A stretch of DNA of 64,000 bases from Arthrobacter_D sp015752045 (GTDB lineage Bacteria; Actinomycetota; Actinomycetes; Actinomycetales; Micrococcaceae), in contig NZ_JADOUS010000003.1 of assembly GCF_015752045.1 (NCBI RefSeq), positions 1 through 64,000 on the forward strand, in the 5' to 3' direction. The position numbers were made by a program, and so were the translations under genes. Numbering within the stretch: position 1 is the first letter of the stretch; the number at the start of each line of letters is the position of its first letter. The notes below the pieces were generated by a model. It was not told where the DNA came from. It was given only the letters and a program-made list of their open reading frames with translations, and did no database searches. This document shows positions 8,116-16,268 of this stretch, piece after piece.

Positions 8116-9056
8116 TGATGCAAGGAACCAGGAACCCGACGACGGCGGTCACGCTGTCCGCCGCAGGGCTCACGCTCGCCTACGACGACCGCACCGTGGT
8201 CGACGGCCTCGACGTCATACTGCCCGCAGGGAAGGTGACGGTGATCGTCGGCGCGAACGCGTGCGGCAAGTCGACGCTGCTACGGGGACTGGCACGCCTG
8301 CTCAGGCCTGCCGGCGGCACCGTGCTGCTCAACGGCTCGGACATCGCCACGCAGTCCACCAAGGCCGTCGCCCGCACCCTCGGCCTCCTCCCGCAGACCC
8401 CGCTCGCGCCCGAGGGCATCAGCGTCGCCGACCTCGTGGGCCGCGGCAGGTACCCGCACCAGGGCTGGTTCCGCCAGTGGACGCCGCAGGACGACGACGC
8501 CGTCGCGGATGCGCTCGAGGCCACCGACACCCTCGCCCTCGCCGACCGCTCCGTCGACGAGCTCAGCGGCGGGCAGCGCCAGCGCGTCTGGATCGCGATG
8601 GCCCTCGCCCAGCAGACGGACATCCTGCTGCTCGACGAGCCGACCACGTTCCTCGATGTCACCCACCAGGTCGAGGTGCTCGACCTCATCACCGACCTCA
8701 ACCGGAGAGCGGGGACCACGGTGGTCATGGTGCTCCACGACCTCAACCTCGCCGCACGCTACGCGGATCACCTGATCGCCATGCGGGACGGCAGGATCGT
8801 GGCCGAGGGTGCGCCGTCGGACGTGGTCACGGAGGACACCGTCTCCGGCGTGTTCAACCTGGAGTGCCGCGTCATCACCGACCCGGTCTCCGGGACCCCG
8901 ATGGTGGTCCCGGTCGGCCGGCACCACGGTCGGGGTGCAGCAGCCGAAGGGGCGCAGGCCGCAGGACCGACTCCCCCCTCGGTGTCCGCGCCGGTGGGGG
9001 GCCACCGATCCGATCCGCGGGACACCGGTCCTGCCCGCCTGGAGGCAGCATCATGA
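8115..9056 (+). CDS. Iron-siderophore ABC transporter ATP-binding protein
   Basis: 313-residue ATPase of the FepC/FhuC type. It has Walker A GANACGKST (Cys before Gly-Lys is unusual but tolerated), a Q-loop, signature LSGGQRQRVWIAMALAQ, Walker B ILLLDEPTTFLD and H-loop VLHDLNLA. It energises the two FecCD permeases. About 45 C-terminal residues after the core are low-complexity. The start is ATG 8115 (Met-Met), with CAGGGAGG just upstream. Its stop overlaps the reductase start (ATGA). Confidence 0.92.
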   Translation: MMQGTRNPTTAVTLSAAGLTLAYDDRTVVDGLDVILPAGKVTVIVGANACGKSTLLRGLARLLRPAGGTVLLNGSDIATQSTKAVARTLGLLPQTPLAPEGISVADLVGRGRYPHQGWFRQWTPQDDDAVADALEATDTLALADRSVDELSGGQRQRVWIAMALAQQTDILLLDEPTTFLDVTHQVEVLDLITDLNRRAGTTVVMVLHDLNLAARYADHLIAMRDGRIVAEGAPSDVVTEDTVSGVFNLECRVITDPVSGTPMVVPVGRHHGRGAAAEGAQAAGPTPPSVSAPVGGHRSDPRDTGPARLEAAS

Positions 9057-10105
9057 CCGACGTGACCCAGCGCAGCGCACGGCGGACGACCGCGGACACC
9101 GAGCCGATGGTGCTGGCGTTCGACGTCGTGGTCACGGCCGTGCAGGATCTCTCCGCGACCTTTCGCCGCATCACCTTCGGCGGCGCGTGCCTGGCGGGGT
9201 TCGGCGTGGCGGGGGACACCCTCGACCTGCGGATCAAGATCGTCATCCCCTCCGAGGGCCGCGCCTGCCCCGACATCGCGGCGATGATGGGCGGCGGCGA
9301 CGCCTCGGGCTGGTTCCAGCGGTGGCTCGGCCTGGACGCCGCGGACCGCGGCTCCATGCGCACCTACACGGTCCGGGAGTCGCGCTGCAGCGGCCCCCGC
9401 CCCGAGATCGACGTCGACTTCGTGCTGCACCTCGACGCGCACGGTCGGGGCGGCCCCGCCGCGGAATGGGCCGCGGCGGCACGGCCCGGGGACAGGGTCT
9501 GCATCATCGGACCGAACGCCTCCGCGGCCCGGTGCCGGACGGCGGGTGCCTACGGTGGGATCGAGTGGAGCCCGGGCCTCGCGCAGCATGTCCTCCTCGC
9601 CGGGGACGAGACCGCCGTGCCCGCCATCAGCGCCATCCTCGAGGCTCTCCCCGAGGGCGTCGGCGGACACGCGTTCCTCGAGGTGCCGGACGAGCAGGAC
9701 ATCCGGCCCATCCGGTCGCAGTCCTCCGTGCAGGTCACCTGGCTGGCCCGGAACGGCCGGGCGCATGGTGAGCAGCTGGAGACGGCGGTCCGGGACGCGG
9801 TGCGCGTTCCCGGCTGGGTCTCCCTGTCCGGCCGGTCCGCGGCACGCGGCGGGAGCGAGCCGGAGGACGTCGACGTCGACAGGACCATCCTCTGGGAGAC
9901 GCCGCAGCGGTTGGAAACGGCCATCGTGCAGTCGTCGGTCAACCCGGAGCGGCCTCCGGGCACCCAGCCCTTCTACGCCTGGATCGCGGGCGAGGCGGCG
10001 GTGGTGCGCAGCCTGCGCCGCTACCTCGTGCGTGACGTCGGCGTGGACCGGAAGCAGGTGGCGTTCATGGGCTACTGGCGCAAGGGGCGCGCGGAGCTGT
10101 CCTGA
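9053..10105 (+). CDS. Siderophore-interacting protein (ferric-siderophore reductase)
   Basis: 350 residues of the SIP/ViuB family, FAD- and NAD(P)H-using cytoplasmic reductases that release iron from imported siderophores. Visible are the FAD-binding RTYTVRES motif, the acidic DxDFVLH strand, the pyrophosphate loop (PGDRVCIIGPNA), the LLAGDETAVPAI nucleotide-domain motif and the C-terminal GYWRKGRAELS signature. GGAGG lies seven bases before ATG 9053, which overlaps the ATPase stop. The operon therefore covers uptake and reductive release of iron. Confidence 0.92.
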   Translation: MTDVTQRSARRTTADTEPMVLAFDVVVTAVQDLSATFRRITFGGACLAGFGVAGDTLDLRIKIVIPSEGRACPDIAAMMGGGDASGWFQRWLGLDAADRGSMRTYTVRESRCSGPRPEIDVDFVLHLDAHGRGGPAAEWAAAARPGDRVCIIGPNASAARCRTAGAYGGIEWSPGLAQHVLLAGDETAVPAISAILEALPEGVGGHAFLEVPDEQDIRPIRSQSSVQVTWLARNGRAHGEQLETAVRDAVRVPGWVSLSGRSAARGGSEPEDVDVDRTILWETPQRLETAIVQSSVNPERPPGTQPFYAWIAGEAAVVRSLRRYLVRDVGVDRKQVAFMGYWRKGRAELS

Positions 10106-10505
10106 CCCCGGCTGGAGGGAAGCGCGGCGCAGTGCCCCGTCGGCTGTTTCCCCGGGCACAGCACGGTGGACCGCCGGGAGTGACCCCCTGCCCGGCGTCT
10201 CCTGCATCGATCGAGGTCATCGACCCCCCCCCCTCAGGCCCGGCATCGACCGTCACGACAGGACGCCCCGCACGGCCGACCCGATGCCGCTGACCTACGT
10301 CATCAGCACCCCCGCCGGGATCGGCCGGGGCCGGGACGTGACACTCCAGTACGGCGGATCGGCCGCGACCCCAGCAGGCCCCTGATCGGGGGACGACGCT
10401 GTCCGGGTCCGATCGATAGCTCCTCAGGTTCTCCGCAGGTAGCCGCATTTCTCCGCAGGAAGTCACGGGTCACCACCATCGGGGCAGGGGCAATCCACAG
10501 CTTAT

Positions 10506-10521
10506 GTAACGGAATTGTAAC
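10506..10521 (+). promoter_or_regulatory. MtrA-type direct repeat
   Basis: GTAAC-N6-GTAAC (10506-10510, 10517-10521). Tandem GTAAC-like pentamers separated by about six bases are the binding pattern described for MtrA, the actinobacterial response regulator that controls cell-wall peptidase genes. The downstream gene is an M23 peptidase, which fits that regulon. Confidence 0.5.
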
Positions 10522-10544
10522 TTCGGGTGAAGTGTCCTACAGTT

Positions 10545-10725
10545 CGAGCGGAAGAAGCCGGTGTCGCCGAATCCAGGTCCTCACGCCTGACCCTGCCAGC
10601 GGACCGTCCACCACCTGTGACGCGGGTGGAGCGCCCGCACTGCGGCGGCATCTGCCGCCTCGGGTGGAGCCCTCGGCACAGCGTGATTCCGCTCCGCGGT
10701 CCCACCGTTGTCCGGAGCCGCGCCG
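10545..10725 (+). ncRNA. Possible c-di-AMP (ydaO-type) riboswitch
   Basis: The leader contains, in order, TCGCCGAATCC, an AGG/CCT helix, GCGGACC, GGGTGGAGC and a late CACAGC segment. These echo the order of conserved blocks in actinobacterial ydaO riboswitches (CGCCnAAUCC, GGGnACC, GGGUGAA, CAGCUnACC). Cell-wall hydrolase genes are the usual targets in actinobacteria. Several conserved positions do not match, so this is tentative. Confidence 0.35.
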
Positions 10726-10794
10726 AGGGGGCCGCGTCGACTCCTGCTCGAGCCCGACCCATGACTTCGCAGGCGCTATGAGAGAGGTAAGCAG

Positions 10795-12042
10795 TTGACC
10801 CAGACGGTACCGTCCGGGCGCCGTCGTGCGTCCGATGCCCGTGCTCCCCGTCAGCATCCCGCACCGCGCCGTTCTGCCCAGGCGCCCCTACCGAGCCGGC
10901 GCACGCTCCGCGGCCGGCGCCGCCAGGCGGACGCCTCGCCTTCCGTGATCGGCCTCGGGGGGTCCATCGCCCCTTACGCACCGCCGACCGAAGCCACCAT
11001 CCCGTTCACGCCGTCGGCCGCGATGGCCGACGCCACGGCTGCGGGCGCGCACCCCGCTGCGCCGTTCGGCACCTGCCACGACGCCGTCGCAGCCGCCGAG
11101 GCGCGCCTGACCCGCCGAGGACTGCGCGAGCACGAGGAGGCCGTCCGGGAGGCGGCGTCATCCGCCGCCGCGGCACCCTCGGCCCCCGCGTCACCGGTCG
11201 CATCCGCGACACTGGTGACGCCCGCGAGAACCCCGGCCGGCCCGGTCCTGCCGAGCCGCCGAATCATCCGCCGGCAGGACGCGGCGGCCGGGTCGCAGCA
11301 GCGCGGCGGACGCGGCGCGGAGACGGTCCGCACGACCGCACAACCGACCGCCGGACGTCGGACACCGCTCGGACGGCTGCGGGACAGCGCGGCCACGGCG
11401 GGCCTCGTGCTCGCCTCGGCCGGCCTGCTCGTGGGGGCCGTCGCACCCTCCGCGCCTGCCACGGCTGACCGGACCGACCGGACCAGCGGCGTCGCCCTCG
11501 CGTCCGGGGTGGCGCCCGCCGTCACGGCACCGGCAGGAGCCACGGTCACCTTCGGCCTCGAGAGCGCCGGCCCTGCCACGGAGGGCATCGCGCCGGGCGT
11601 GGCCCGCTCGCGGGCGCTCAGTGCGCCGCTGTCACCCGCGCTGGCGGAGCGCAAGGCCTTCGGCGGTCCGGTGGACCACCCCGTCGTGGCCTCGACCTTC
11701 GGATACCGCGTCGACCCTGTGAGCGGCTACGGTTCGGAGCTCCACACGGGGCAGGACTACGCCAGCGCGTGCGGCACCCCCGTCCTGGCGGCCGACGCCG
11801 GGACCGTCGTCGACTCCGGGTGGCACGCGTACGGTGGCGGCCATCGCATCGTGATCGACCACGGCGACGGATCCACGACCACCTACAACCACCTGGGCGC
11901 CCTCGACGCTCCCGCGGGGGCGACGGTGCAGCGCGGTCAGGTGGTCGGCGCCGTCGGCAGCTCCGGTAACTCGACCGGATGCCACCTCCACTTCGAGGTC
12001 CTGATCAATGACGAGAAGGTGGACCCGCAGCCCTGGCTGTAG
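10795..12042 (+). CDS. M23 family metallopeptidase (LytM-type cell-wall hydrolase)
   Basis: 415 residues. The N-terminal about 190 residues are Ala/Arg/Pro-rich and disordered. A single hydrophobic segment (LVLASAGLLVGAVAP, around residues 205-220) probably anchors or exports it. The C-terminal domain of about 120 residues is LytM/peptidase_M23, with zinc ligands in HTGQDYA and HLHFE and the usual GYGxxxxIDHGDG core, so it looks active on peptidoglycan cross-bridges. The TTG start has AGAGAGG seven bases upstream; an ATG 16 bases before it stops immediately. The long leader suggests RNA-level and MtrA-level control. Confidence 0.85.
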   Translation: MTQTVPSGRRRASDARAPRQHPAPRRSAQAPLPSRRTLRGRRRQADASPSVIGLGGSIAPYAPPTEATIPFTPSAAMADATAAGAHPAAPFGTCHDAVAAAEARLTRRGLREHEEAVREAASSAAAAPSAPASPVASATLVTPARTPAGPVLPSRRIIRRQDAAAGSQQRGGRGAETVRTTAQPTAGRRTPLGRLRDSAATAGLVLASAGLLVGAVAPSAPATADRTDRTSGVALASGVAPAVTAPAGATVTFGLESAGPATEGIAPGVARSRALSAPLSPALAERKAFGGPVDHPVVASTFGYRVDPVSGYGSELHTGQDYASACGTPVLAADAGTVVDSGWHAYGGGHRIVIDHGDGSTTTYNHLGALDAPAGATVQRGQVVGAVGSSGNSTGCHLHFEVLINDEKVDPQPWL

Positions 12043-12109
12043 CGCGGGCCCGCTCCGGAGCCAGCGGCAGCGGTGACCGCCCCGCCCGACGCCGCCGGGG
12101 GCTGACCCG

Positions 12110-13108
12110 TCAGGGCAGGGGCTCGCTCACGACGGCGGGATCCTTGTAGCCCAGCGGCATCCGGAGGCGCAGGGAATCGGGCTTGACCTCGAACGCCAGG
12201 TGGGTCGCCTTGCCGAGGGGATCGCCGTCGAGCTGCACCTCCAGCGGCTCGTGCAGGGTCACCTCCGCGGTGCGGCACTGGAAGTACTCGAGCGAGGAAT
12301 CCTTGCCCTTGCCGCGGGCGAAGAGCTTGCCGGCGACGGCGAGCCAGCCGAGCTTCCCCTTGGGGGCGACGGTCATGAGGTCCATCAGGCCGTCGTCGAT
12401 CTTCGCGCCGGGGAAGATCTCCAGGCCGCCCATGATCTTGCCGCAGTTGCCGCCCATGACGCTGCGCAGGCGGCGGTCGAAGGGCTTGCCGCCGTCCACC
12501 GAGATGGTGGTCCGGGCCGGCTTGCCGGGAAGGTTCCTGATCCCGGCGTCCACGTAGGCGAGCCAGCCCACCTTGTCCTTCAGGTCGTCGCGGGTGTCGG
12601 ACATGATGGCGGCGTCGTAGCCGATGCCGGCCATCACGAGGAAGACGTGGGCGTCCTGTGCCCGGTCCACGGTCACGTGGACGACGTCGATGGTGCGTTC
12701 GGTCCCGCGGAACGCGGACTCGACGGCGGCGTCCGGGTCGTCGACCGCGATGTCGAGGTTGCGGGCCAGGAGGTTGCCCGTACCCAGCGGCACGAGGGCC
12801 ATCATGGTGTCGGTGCCGGCGAGCTCCTCGGCGACGCATCGCACGGTGCCGTCCCCGCCCGCGGCGATGACGAGGTCCACGCCCGCCTCGAGCGCCTGCT
12901 GGGCCTGGCCGTGTCCCGGATCATCCGCCGTCGTCTCGATGACCAGGGGTTCGTCCCACCCGTCTTCGGCCGAGATGCGCTTCACGGCCGCCTCGACGTC
13001 CACCGTGGTGATCTTGATCGGGTTGACGATGAGCGCGGCGCGACGGCGGCCCGATCCGGTGTCGGCGAGCGTCTCGGGGGTCGCTTCCAGTGTTGCTTCG
13101 GTGGGCAT
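12110..13108 (-). CDS. Diacylglycerol kinase-family lipid kinase
   Basis: 332 residues with a DAGK catalytic domain: nucleotide-binding GGDGTVRCVAEEL, then ALVPLGTGNLLARNL, the paired signatures of the DagK/sphingosine kinase/YegS superfamily. The C-terminal beta domain includes VQLDGDPLG, the usual 'DGE'-like lid. It probably phosphorylates diacylglycerol or a related lipid at the membrane face. GAAGGACATC precedes ATG 13108. It converges on the M23 gene and is divergent from the SGNH hydrolase. Confidence 0.88.
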   Translation of the reverse strand: MPTEATLEATPETLADTGSGRRRAALIVNPIKITTVDVEAAVKRISAEDGWDEPLVIETTADDPGHGQAQQALEAGVDLVIAAGGDGTVRCVAEELAGTDTMMALVPLGTGNLLARNLDIAVDDPDAAVESAFRGTERTIDVVHVTVDRAQDAHVFLVMAGIGYDAAIMSDTRDDLKDKVGWLAYVDAGIRNLPGKPARTTISVDGGKPFDRRLRSVMGGNCGKIMGGLEIFPGAKIDDGLMDLMTVAPKGKLGWLAVAGKLFARGKGKDSSLEYFQCRTAEVTLHEPLEVQLDGDPLGKATHLAFEVKPDSLRLRMPLGYKDPAVVSEPLP

Positions 13109-13176
13109 GATGTCCTTCGGGCAGGGTGGAGGAATGGCTCCGACGAGCTTATCCCGGTGGGTGCGGCTGCCGGGGG

Positions 13177-13182
13177 TAATCT
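13177..13182 (+). promoter_or_regulatory. -10 box of a leaderless promoter
   Basis: TAATCT ends exactly six bases before GTG 13189, favouring that GTG over the TTG at 13183 and implying a leaderless transcript. Confidence 0.55.
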
Positions 13183-13188
13183 TTGGTC

Positions 13189-13971
13189 GTGACCTACACC
13201 CAGCGATACGTGGCCCTTGGCGATTCCTTCACCGAAGGGGTGGGTGACTGGGATCCGGCGTCGCCCAACGGCGTCCGGGGGTGGGCGGACCGCGTCGCCG
13301 AGCAGCTCATCCTCGCCGACGGGTCCTGGGGGTACGCGAACCTCGCCATCCGGGGCAAGAAGATGCGGCAGATCCTCGACCAGCAGATCGACGCCGCCCT
13401 GGCGCTCGAGCCGACGCTCGTGACCGTCTACGCCGGGGCCAACGACATCCTGAGGCCGCGGGTCGACATCGACCTGCTGATGTCCCGGTACGACGACGGC
13501 GTGGGCCGCCTCCGCGCGGCGGGAGCCGCCGTCGTGCTCTTCACCGGCTTCGACACGGCGGGTTCCGCGGTCTTCGGGAAGACCCGCGGCCGGACGGCCG
13601 TCTACAACGAGTGGGTGCGTGAGATCGCCGATCGGCACGACGCCACGATCGTCGACTACTGGCGCCTGCGCGAGTTCCAGGACTGGAGCTACTGGGACGT
13701 CGACCGGATGCACATGTCCGTCGCGGGTCACACGCTCATGGCCACGCGCGTCCTCGAGGCCATGAAGGCGTCCCACCGGATCGACCTCCCCGAGCTCGAG
13801 GCCCGCCCCGCCCTGAAGCGTGCGGGCCAGCTGAGGGCCGACGCCCAGTGGGCGCGCGAGTACCTGACGCCATGGGTGGGCAGGCGCCTGCGGGGCGTGT
13901 CGTCCGGCGACGACCTGATGCCCAAGTACCCGACGCCGGGCCGCCCGCACTGGGCGTCGATCAGCGCCTGA
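13189..13971 (+). CDS. SGNH/GDSL-family hydrolase
   Basis: 260 residues with all four SGNH blocks: VALGDSFTEGVGD (nucleophile Ser, block I) within the first 20 residues, a Gly in the NLAIRGKKM segment (block II), YAGANDIL (block III Asn) and DRMHMSVAGH (block V Asp/His). It is a cytoplasmic esterase, lipase or acyl hydrolase, since no signal peptide is seen. The substrate is unknown. About 45 residues follow the catalytic His, ending in a basic tail. The start is set by the leaderless -10 box. Confidence 0.87.
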   Translation: MTYTQRYVALGDSFTEGVGDWDPASPNGVRGWADRVAEQLILADGSWGYANLAIRGKKMRQILDQQIDAALALEPTLVTVYAGANDILRPRVDIDLLMSRYDDGVGRLRAAGAAVVLFTGFDTAGSAVFGKTRGRTAVYNEWVREIADRHDATIVDYWRLREFQDWSYWDVDRMHMSVAGHTLMATRVLEAMKASHRIDLPELEARPALKRAGQLRADAQWAREYLTPWVGRRLRGVSSGDDLMPKYPTPGRPHWASISA

Positions 13972-14067
13972 GGCCCGATGGCGTGCACGGCCGCGCCCGC
14001 GCCCGCAACCACCCCGGAGCGGCATACGGGACCCCGGGCGCGGGAACCCGTGTGCCAGAATGAGCGC

Positions 14068-14586
14068 ATGGCGGCGCACTGGCTCACACCCGACGAGCGG
14101 CGTGCATGGCTGGCCCTCTACGCGCTGACCTCACTGCTCCCCGCGAACCTCGATGCCCACCTCTTCCGGGAGGCGCGGATCACCCTTTTCGACTACCACG
14201 TCCTGGCGATGCTCTCGGAGGCGGAGGGCACGAGCCTGCCCATGAGCGAGCTCGCCGCCCGGTCCACGGCATCCCTCTCCCGGCTCAGCCATGTGGTCAA
14301 GAAGCTCGAGGGACGCGGGTGGGTCACCCGGCTGCCGTCCGCGCTCGACGGGCGGGTGACCACGGCCTCCCTCACCCCCGCCGGGTTCGAGATGCTGGCC
14401 GAACTCGCGGTGTCCCACGTGGCGCAGGTCCGCTGCACCGTCTTCGACGCCCTCGACGACGAGGACGTCGCCGACCTCGAGCGGGTGGGCCGCAAGATCC
14501 TCCGCGGCATGCACAGCGCGCACTGGATCCTGGCCGACGGCGACGCCGCCACGGAGGCGGCCCTGGCCGGGCCGATCGACGACTGA
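14068..14586 (+). CDS. MarR-family transcriptional regulator
   Basis: 172 residues with a winged helix-turn-helix: LFDYHVLAMLSEAEG, the recognition helix region SELAARSTASLSRLSHVVKKLEGRGWV, then the wing with DGRVTTASLTPAGFEML. It is a dimeric DNA-binding repressor that probably senses a small phenolic or lipophilic ligand. ATG 14068 is chosen because CAGAAT (14056-14061) lies six bases upstream as a leaderless -10; an in-frame ATG at 13978 would add a Pro/Arg-rich stretch atypical of the family. Targets are unknown. Confidence 0.87.
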   Translation: MAAHWLTPDERRAWLALYALTSLLPANLDAHLFREARITLFDYHVLAMLSEAEGTSLPMSELAARSTASLSRLSHVVKKLEGRGWVTRLPSALDGRVTTASLTPAGFEMLAELAVSHVAQVRCTVFDALDDEDVADLERVGRKILRGMHSAHWILADGDAATEAALAGPIDD

Positions 14587-14890
14587 CCCGTTTTGGCCAC
14601 GCCAGATCCTGCCGGTACGATGGTAGGGCGTTTGGCTGTGGCTGATGACGCCCGTCCGTGGACGGGAGCAATTTGCCCAGCGACCCGCGACTACCTAGAA
14701 TTCAAGGCTGTGCCGGCCGCAAGGCCGTGCCCCGCCTGAACTTCACCGTCTTCCCCGCGGCGAGGCGCTTCGGCAGGTTCTCACCCTGCCAGGTCAACCT
14801 CCGGAAAGCTGCAGTAATAACGGTGTCATTACTGGTGGCGGGACGCTCAACAAGTGATTCCGTCACGTTCATCTAATCTGGAGGAGAGTT
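14587..14890. other. Intergenic region upstream of rpmB
   Basis: This 304-bp gap has no credible gene. It contains a short perfect hairpin CCCGTCC-GT-GGACGGG (14651-14666), another stem GGCAGG/CCCTGCC near 14772-14790, and the Zur-like palindrome at 14812-14834. TAATCT at 14872-14877 sits just before the rpmB Shine-Dalgarno sequence and is probably coincidental. Confidence 0.5.
14812..14834. promoter_or_regulatory. Zur-like palindrome
   Basis: CAGTAAT (14812-14818) and ATTACTG (14828-14834) flank AACGGTGTC. The AT-rich palindrome lies 56 bp before rpmB in otherwise GC-rich DNA. Zur boxes in actinobacteria are AT-rich palindromes, and the genes downstream encode zinc-free ribosomal proteins, the classic Zur regulon. 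Assignment is by context and symmetry, not by strict consensus match. Confidence 0.55.
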
Positions 14891-15127
14891 ATGGCAGCCC
14901 ACTGCCAAGTGACCGGAGCCGAGCCCGGCTTTGGACACAGCATTTCGCACTCGCACCGCCGTAACAAGCGCCGGTTCGACCCCAATATTCAGAAGAAGCG
15001 CTACTACGTGCCTTCCCTGCGCCGCAACGTGACGCTGCAGGTCTCGGCCCGCGGTATCAAGACCATCGACGTGCGCGGCATCGACGCGGTCGTTGCGTCC
15101 ATCCTCGCCAGGGGAGTGAAGCTCTAA
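14891..15127 (+). CDS. rpmB: 50S ribosomal protein L28, zinc-independent form
   Basis: 78 residues. It opens MAAHCQVTGAEPGFGHSISH and continues with the HRRNKRRFDPNIQKKRYYVP core typical of bL28. The zinc-binding form has paired CxxC motifs. This one keeps only one Cys, so it is the C-minus paralogue usually expressed under zinc starvation. GGAGGAG lies upstream of the ATG. Its stop overlaps the rpmG start (TAATG). A zinc-type copy is expected elsewhere in the genome. Confidence 0.95.
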   Translation: MAAHCQVTGAEPGFGHSISHSHRRNKRRFDPNIQKKRYYVPSLRRNVTLQVSARGIKTIDVRGIDAVVASILARGVKL

Positions 15128-15294
15128 TGGCCAAGGACAAGGACGTACGTCCGATCATCAAGCTGAAGTCCACCGCAGGGACGGGCTACACCTACGTGAC
15201 GCGCAAGAACCGTCGTAACGATCCGGACCGCATGGTCCTGATGAAGTACGACCCCAAGATCCGCAAGCACGTCGAATTCCGAGAGGAGCGCTAA
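15127..15294 (+). CDS. rpmG: 50S ribosomal protein L33, zinc-independent form
   Basis: 55 residues, with the bL33 core KLKSTAGTGYTYVTRKNRRN and DRMVLMKYDPKIRKHVEFRE. The two CxxC motifs of zinc-binding L33 are absent, making it the C-minus type. Translation is coupled to rpmB, since its ATG overlaps the preceding TAA. It is the second gene of the L28-L33-S14 operon that substitutes zinc ribosomal proteins when zinc is scarce. Confidence 0.95.
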   Translation: MAKDKDVRPIIKLKSTAGTGYTYVTRKNRRNDPDRMVLMKYDPKIRKHVEFREER

Positions 15295-15296
15295 CC

Positions 15297-15602
15297 ATGG
15301 CCAAGAAGTCAAAGATTGCTCGCAACGAGCAGCGCAAGGTCATCGTGGAGCGCTACGCGGCCAAGCGCCTCGAGCTCAAGAAGACCCTCGTCGACGAGAA
15401 CGCCACCGACGAAGCACGCGAAGCCGCACGCCTCGGCCTGCAGAAGCTTCCCCGCAACGCCTCGCCGGTGCGCCTGCGCAACCGCGACCAGATCGACGGC
15501 CGCCCCCGCGGCACGCTCCAGAAGTTCGGCATCTCGCGTGTCCGCTTCCGCGACATGGCGCACCGGGGCGAGCTGCCCGGCGTGACCAAGTCGAGCTGGT
15601 AG
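15297..15602 (+). CDS. rpsN: 30S ribosomal protein S14, zinc-independent form
   Basis: 101 residues, the long C-minus type of uS14. It ends RNRDQIDGRPRGTLQKFGIS followed by RVRFRDMAHRGELPGVTKSSW, without the CxxC-CxxC zinc knuckle found in the 61-residue form. GAGGAG precedes ATG 15297, two bases after the rpmG stop. It completes the operon, which closes in a long perfect terminator. Confidence 0.95.
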   Translation: MAKKSKIARNEQRKVIVERYAAKRLELKKTLVDENATDEAREAARLGLQKLPRNASPVRLRNRDQIDGRPRGTLQKFGISRVRFRDMAHRGELPGVTKSSW

Positions 15603-15657
15603 ACAGCCCCCGGGGCGCCAGGCCCCGTCGCGTCACCTGCCGCTCCACGCGGTAACG

Positions 15658-15692
15658 AAGAAGCCGTCACCCCTCGGGTGGCGGCTTCTTCG
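15658..15692 (+). terminator. Strong intrinsic terminator after rpsN
   Basis: GAAGAAGCCG (15658-15667) pairs with CGGCTTCTTC (15683-15692), extended inside by CACCC/GGGTG with one T-G pair, a stem of about 16 bp. The descending arm is T-rich. Confidence 0.85.
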
Positions 15693-15868
15693 CGATGGTG
15701 CTCCGATGGGGCCGCCCGGCCGGAAAACGGCGTCGAAACAGCCGTGTTTCCGCCGAAAAGCCGCGTAAACACGCGGGTCCGGGCGCCCAAGCTGGTAAGT
15801 TTTCGCACAGAGGCTTTTCGAATACCGCGAAAAGCTCTTTCAGAAGAGTGACGTCCAGGAGGACAAAA

Positions 15869-16147
15869 TTGGCTAAGAACCGTAGTGAACTTGTTGCAGA
15901 GGTAGCGGCGAAGGCTGACACCAGCCAGGCCGCAGTCAACAGCGTCCTCGATGCGCTGTTCGACGTCTTCTCCGAGTCCATCGCCAAGGACGAGAAGATC
16001 ACCATCCCCGGTTGGCTCGCCGTCGAGCGCACCAGCCGCGCAGCCCGTACGGGACGCAACCCCCAGACCGGTGAGACCATCCAGATCGCCGCCGGCCACA
16101 GCGTCAAGCTGACCGCCGGCTCGAAGCTGAAGGCTTCCGCCAAGTAG
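15869..16147 (+). CDS. hup: HU-family DNA-binding protein
   Basis: 92 residues, the compact single-domain HU/IHF fold: MAKNRSELVAEVAAKADTSQ at the N-terminus, the IPGWLAVERTSRAARTGRNP arm containing the DNA-intercalating RNPQTG loop, and C-terminal GSKLKASAK. It lacks the long Lys/Ala-rich tail of mycobacterial HupB. It is a nucleoid protein that bends DNA non-specifically. The start is TTG 15869, with CCAGGAGGAC upstream. Upstream in-frame codons extend into a Lys/Arg-rich stretch without SD support. Confidence 0.93.
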   Translation: MAKNRSELVAEVAAKADTSQAAVNSVLDALFDVFSESIAKDEKITIPGWLAVERTSRAARTGRNPQTGETIQIAAGHSVKLTAGSKLKASAK

Positions 16148-16164
16148 TTCCACGACCGACGCCC

Positions 16165-16194
16165 GGGGACCGCTGCCATCAGGTAGCGGTCCCC
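16165..16194 (+). terminator. Intrinsic terminator after hup
   Basis: GGGGACCGCT (16165-16174) pairs with AGCGGTCCCC (16185-16194), followed by TTGCGTTG. Confidence 0.8.
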
Positions 16195-16268
16195 TTGCGT
16201 TGTCGGGTCTACCCCGCAGCCGGCGCAGCCCTGCCGGAGATTGGCCCTATTTCTACTCGGGGTAGAGA

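Larger units (their letters stand above)
10106..10794. other. Long intergenic leader of the M23 peptidase gene
   Basis: This 690-bp gap has no credible gene; the short open frames are GC-driven. The first 390 bp show nothing identifiable. From about 10490 composition becomes less GC-rich, with a direct-repeat regulator site (10506-10521) and then a long structured 5' leader containing GGCGGCA-TC-TGCCGCC (10644-10659) and two copies of CGGGTGGAGC (10623-10632 and 10661-10670). Confidence 0.6.

Noticed and set aside
10502..10981. Small genes in the leader of the M23 peptidase gene (both strands)
   Set aside because: No SD, no homology features, and they overlap a structured leader and the peptidase start.
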